Shown here in pieces: positions 6,205 through 7,595 of a stretch of DNA of 7,595 nt. The notes below the pieces were generated by a model. It was not told where the DNA came from and did not search any database. It saw only the letters and a program-made list of their open reading frames with translations. Source of the DNA: an uncultured Mucispirillum sp. (lineage in GTDB: Bacteria > Chrysiogenota > Deferribacteres > Deferribacterales > Mucispirillaceae); assembly GCA_937890655.1 (NCBI GenBank), contig CALADT010000319.1:1-7595 (forward strand), written 5' to 3'. Every line of letters begins with the position of its first letter. The first letter of the stretch is position 1. The position numbers and the translations under genes are program-made.

Positions 6205-6233
6205 TTCAGTTTATATAAGTATATACATATAAG
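6205..6233 (+). promoter_or_regulatory. Candidate traK-traL promoter
   Basis: TTCAGT (6205-6210) and TATAAG (6228-6233) are 17 nt apart. Transcription would start near 6240 and give a leader of about 17 nt before the traK ATG at 6257. The spacer contains the palindrome GTATATAC (6219-6226), identical to the core of the oriT palindrome, so the oriT-binding protein could repress here. The -35 match is poor and the call is tentative. Confidence 0.35.
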
Positions 6234-6256
6234 AACTGACAAAGCAGGTATGATAA

Positions 6257-6778
6257 ATGAAAAGAGAAATAAATAACTTGTATGATGATTTAGTTAGTAA
6301 AAATAGATATTCATTTTTAAGAATTTTTTTAGAAACAAATAAAGATGATATATTAAAGGCTATAAAAAATAAGGTATTTTATAAAAATATTTATAATGCA
6401 TTTAAGGAAATATCTGACATAGATATATCTTATAGAAGATTTTGCCAAATCCTTTCTGATTTTAAAATGAAATATATCTATAATGCAGAATTAAAAGATA
6501 TTATACAAAAAGAAAAAAAAGAAATAGTTATCACAGAACAGCCAACAATTTCAGCCACTAAAATTTCAGAAGTGGAGCAGAGAACACAGCAGAAAAAGAT
6601 AGAAATTACAGAAGATGTTCCAGCTGATGCAAAGCTAATTAATTATACAAATACAGAAGAACCACAAAAATTATCAAGAAAAGAAAGGCTTCTTGCAATC
6701 AAAAATAGTGAAGATAAAATTATTGATGTTCAAAAAGACCAAGAAAAATTTGTTTGGACACCAAGTATAAAAAAATAA
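6257..6778 (+). CDS. traK: TraK, oriT-binding relaxosome accessory protein
   Basis: This 173-residue protein is called TraK on position and two sequence marks. Residues 45-75 (NIYNAFKEISDIDISYRRFCQIL and on) match the helical core of RP4 TraK, which has IWEHMRETGK followed by SYETFR. The C-terminal FVWTPSIKK (165-173) corresponds to the RP4 ending FTFNPTPDKK. Between them is a Lys/Glu/Thr-rich linker, about residues 82-160, longer than in RP4 TraK (134 residues in all). RP4 TraK wraps bent DNA on the leading side of nic and assists relaxosome formation; the same role is inferred. AGG (6246-6248) lies 8 nt before the chosen ATG. An upstream ATG at 6250 gives only a very short frame. traL follows after 16 bp. 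Similarity outside the two marked regions is low. Confidence 0.8.
   Translation: MKREINNLYDDLVSKNRYSFLRIFLETNKDDILKAIKNKVFYKNIYNAFKEISDIDISYRRFCQILSDFKMKYIYNAELKDIIQKEKKEIVITEQPTISATKISEVEQRTQQKKIEITEDVPADAKLINYTNTEEPQKLSRKERLLAIKNSEDKIIDVQKDQEKFVWTPSIKK
6542..6566. repeat. 25-bp direct repeat, copy 2 (inside traK)
   Basis: This is the coding copy of the repeat at 961-985 (24 of 25 bases equal). In traK it encodes PTISATKI (residues 96-103) within the low-complexity linker. Confidence 0.75.
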
Positions 6779-6794
6779 CATTTAGGAGTAGACT

Positions 6795-7583
6795 ATGCCT
6801 GAAACAGAAAACAAACAATTAAAAAACTTTCACTTTATCCTGCAAGGAAAAGGCGGGGTAGGAAAAACAACTGTTGCTTCCTTTATAGCACAATATTTGA
6901 AAGACCGCTTACAAAAAGATTATCTAGCAATAGATACTGACCAGGTAAATGCCAGTTTTGCCAGCTTTAAAGCATTAAATGTTGAATCTTTAAATATTAT
7001 GGAAAATAACCAGATACTGCCTCGTGGCTGGGATACACTGCTTGAAAAAATAATAAACAGCGATAAGTCAAATATTATTATTGATAATGGTGCCAGCTCA
7101 TTTGTGCCATTAATTGCTTATGCAATAGAAAATGATATGATAGATTTACTCACATCAGAAGAAAACAGCTATACAGGTAATGTATTTATACATGTCGTAA
7201 TAGCTGGCGGGGAAGGATTAGCTCATACACTGGCAGGGCTTAATATGATATGTGAAAAATTTAATCAAGATAATGTAATGATTATTGCATGGTTAAATGA
7301 ATATTTAGGCAGTATTGAGCAGGCTGGCAGACAGTTTAAAGATATGGATGAATATAAAAAAAATAAATCAAGAATATTTACTGTTATTAAAATACCAACA
7401 TATACAAGTGATACATTTGGAAAGGATATTTCTGATATGCTTTCAAAAAATAGAATATTCTCTGAAATGATAGTATCGCCGTCTGTAAATATTGCCTCAA
7501 GAAACAGATATAATAAAGTTCAAAAAGAAATATTTGCTTTATTAGATAATATTAGCGATATTTTTGATGAAGAAGAAGAATAA
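6795..7583 (+). CDS. traL: TraL, ParA/MinD-like P-loop ATPase of the transfer region
   Basis: This 262-residue protein begins with a deviant Walker A motif, LQGKGGVGKTT (16-26), followed by IDTDQVNASF (46-55). ALNVESLNIM (60-69), IIDNGASSFVPL (95-106), WLNEYLG (166-172) and SDMLSKNR match RP4 TraL almost block for block (there KGGVGK, IDTDPVNATF, DNGASSFVPL, WLNPYWG). The function of RP4 TraL in transfer is poorly defined; it resembles partition-type ATPases and sits beside the oriT proteins. AGGAG (6784-6788) lies 6 nt before the ATG, so the start is secure. The protein ends in an acidic tail (DEEEE). Only 12 bases remain, so whether traM follows, as in RP4, cannot be seen. A true plasmid-partition ParA is less likely given the TraL-specific blocks. 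Confidence 0.93.
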   Translation: MPETENKQLKNFHFILQGKGGVGKTTVASFIAQYLKDRLQKDYLAIDTDQVNASFASFKALNVESLNIMENNQILPRGWDTLLEKIINSDKSNIIIDNGASSFVPLIAYAIENDMIDLLTSEENSYTGNVFIHVVIAGGEGLAHTLAGLNMICEKFNQDNVMIIAWLNEYLGSIEQAGRQFKDMDEYKKNKSRIFTVIKIPTYTSDTFGKDISDMLSKNRIFSEMIVSPSVNIASRNRYNKVQKEIFALLDNISDIFDEEEE

Positions 7584-7595
7584 TAACTACAAAAA

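Noticed and set aside
6011..6232. 73-codon hydrophobic open frame on the + strand across the oriT region
   Set aside because: It runs through the traJ ribosome-binding site, both palindromes and the bent repeats, lacks a ribosome-binding site, and its hydrophobicity comes from T-rich tracts.

Overview
The window is the core of a conjugative transfer region laid out like the Tra1 region of IncP plasmids (RP4/RK2), but written in strongly AT-rich DNA. Seven genes diverge from a central gap. Leftward (- strand) from about position 6007 run traJ, traI, traG, traF and, after a gap, a topoisomerase gene cut by the left edge. Rightward (+ strand) from 6257 run traK and traL. This is the RP4 order traE-traF-traG-(traH)-traI-traJ-oriT-traK-traL. 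The family calls rest on residue patterns I recognise from RP4 proteins, not on a database search.

Layout. 1-951 (-): type IA topoisomerase, N-terminal 317 codons only. 952-1234: gap holding a candidate topoisomerase promoter and leader hairpin, a 25-bp near-copy of part of traK, and a small degraded reading frame on the + strand. 1235-1762 (-): TraF, S26 peptidase. 1728-3683 (-): TraG, VirD4-type coupling ATPase. 3687-5660 (-): TraI, MOBP relaxase. 5657-6007 (-): TraJ, ribbon-helix-helix oriT-binding protein. 6008-6256: divergent control region and putative oriT. 6257-6778 (+): TraK. 6795-7583 (+): TraL. The last 12 bases are non-coding.

How the genes work together (inferred from RP4). TraJ binds a palindrome beside the nick site and recruits TraI, which cuts and covalently holds the transferred strand. 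TraK binds bent DNA on the other side of nic and assists. TraG links the TraI-DNA complex to the type IV secretion channel, whose Trb genes are not in this window. TraF processes the pilin. The topoisomerase probably manages DNA topology or decatenation. TraL is an accessory P-loop ATPase of uncertain role.

The central gap is the most informative piece. It has a perfect 20-bp palindrome (6080-6099). Exactly 8 nt further comes a candidate nick site, CATCTTG|C (6101-6108), with the spacing and much of the flanking sequence of RP4 oriT. Then come three 10-bp T-rich repeats in helical phase (6121-6150), as expected for a bent TraK-binding region. A separate 17-bp operator-like inverted repeat lies directly upstream of the traJ ribosome-binding site.

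Host. The base composition, the TraF/TraG/TraI/TraL set and canonical Shine-Dalgarno sites suggest a plasmid or integrated conjugative element of a low-GC bacterium, probably Gram-negative (for example Campylobacterota, Deferribacterota or Fusobacteria). The sequence alone does not settle which. No tRNA, rRNA, CRISPR array, transposase, resistance gene or cargo gene was seen.
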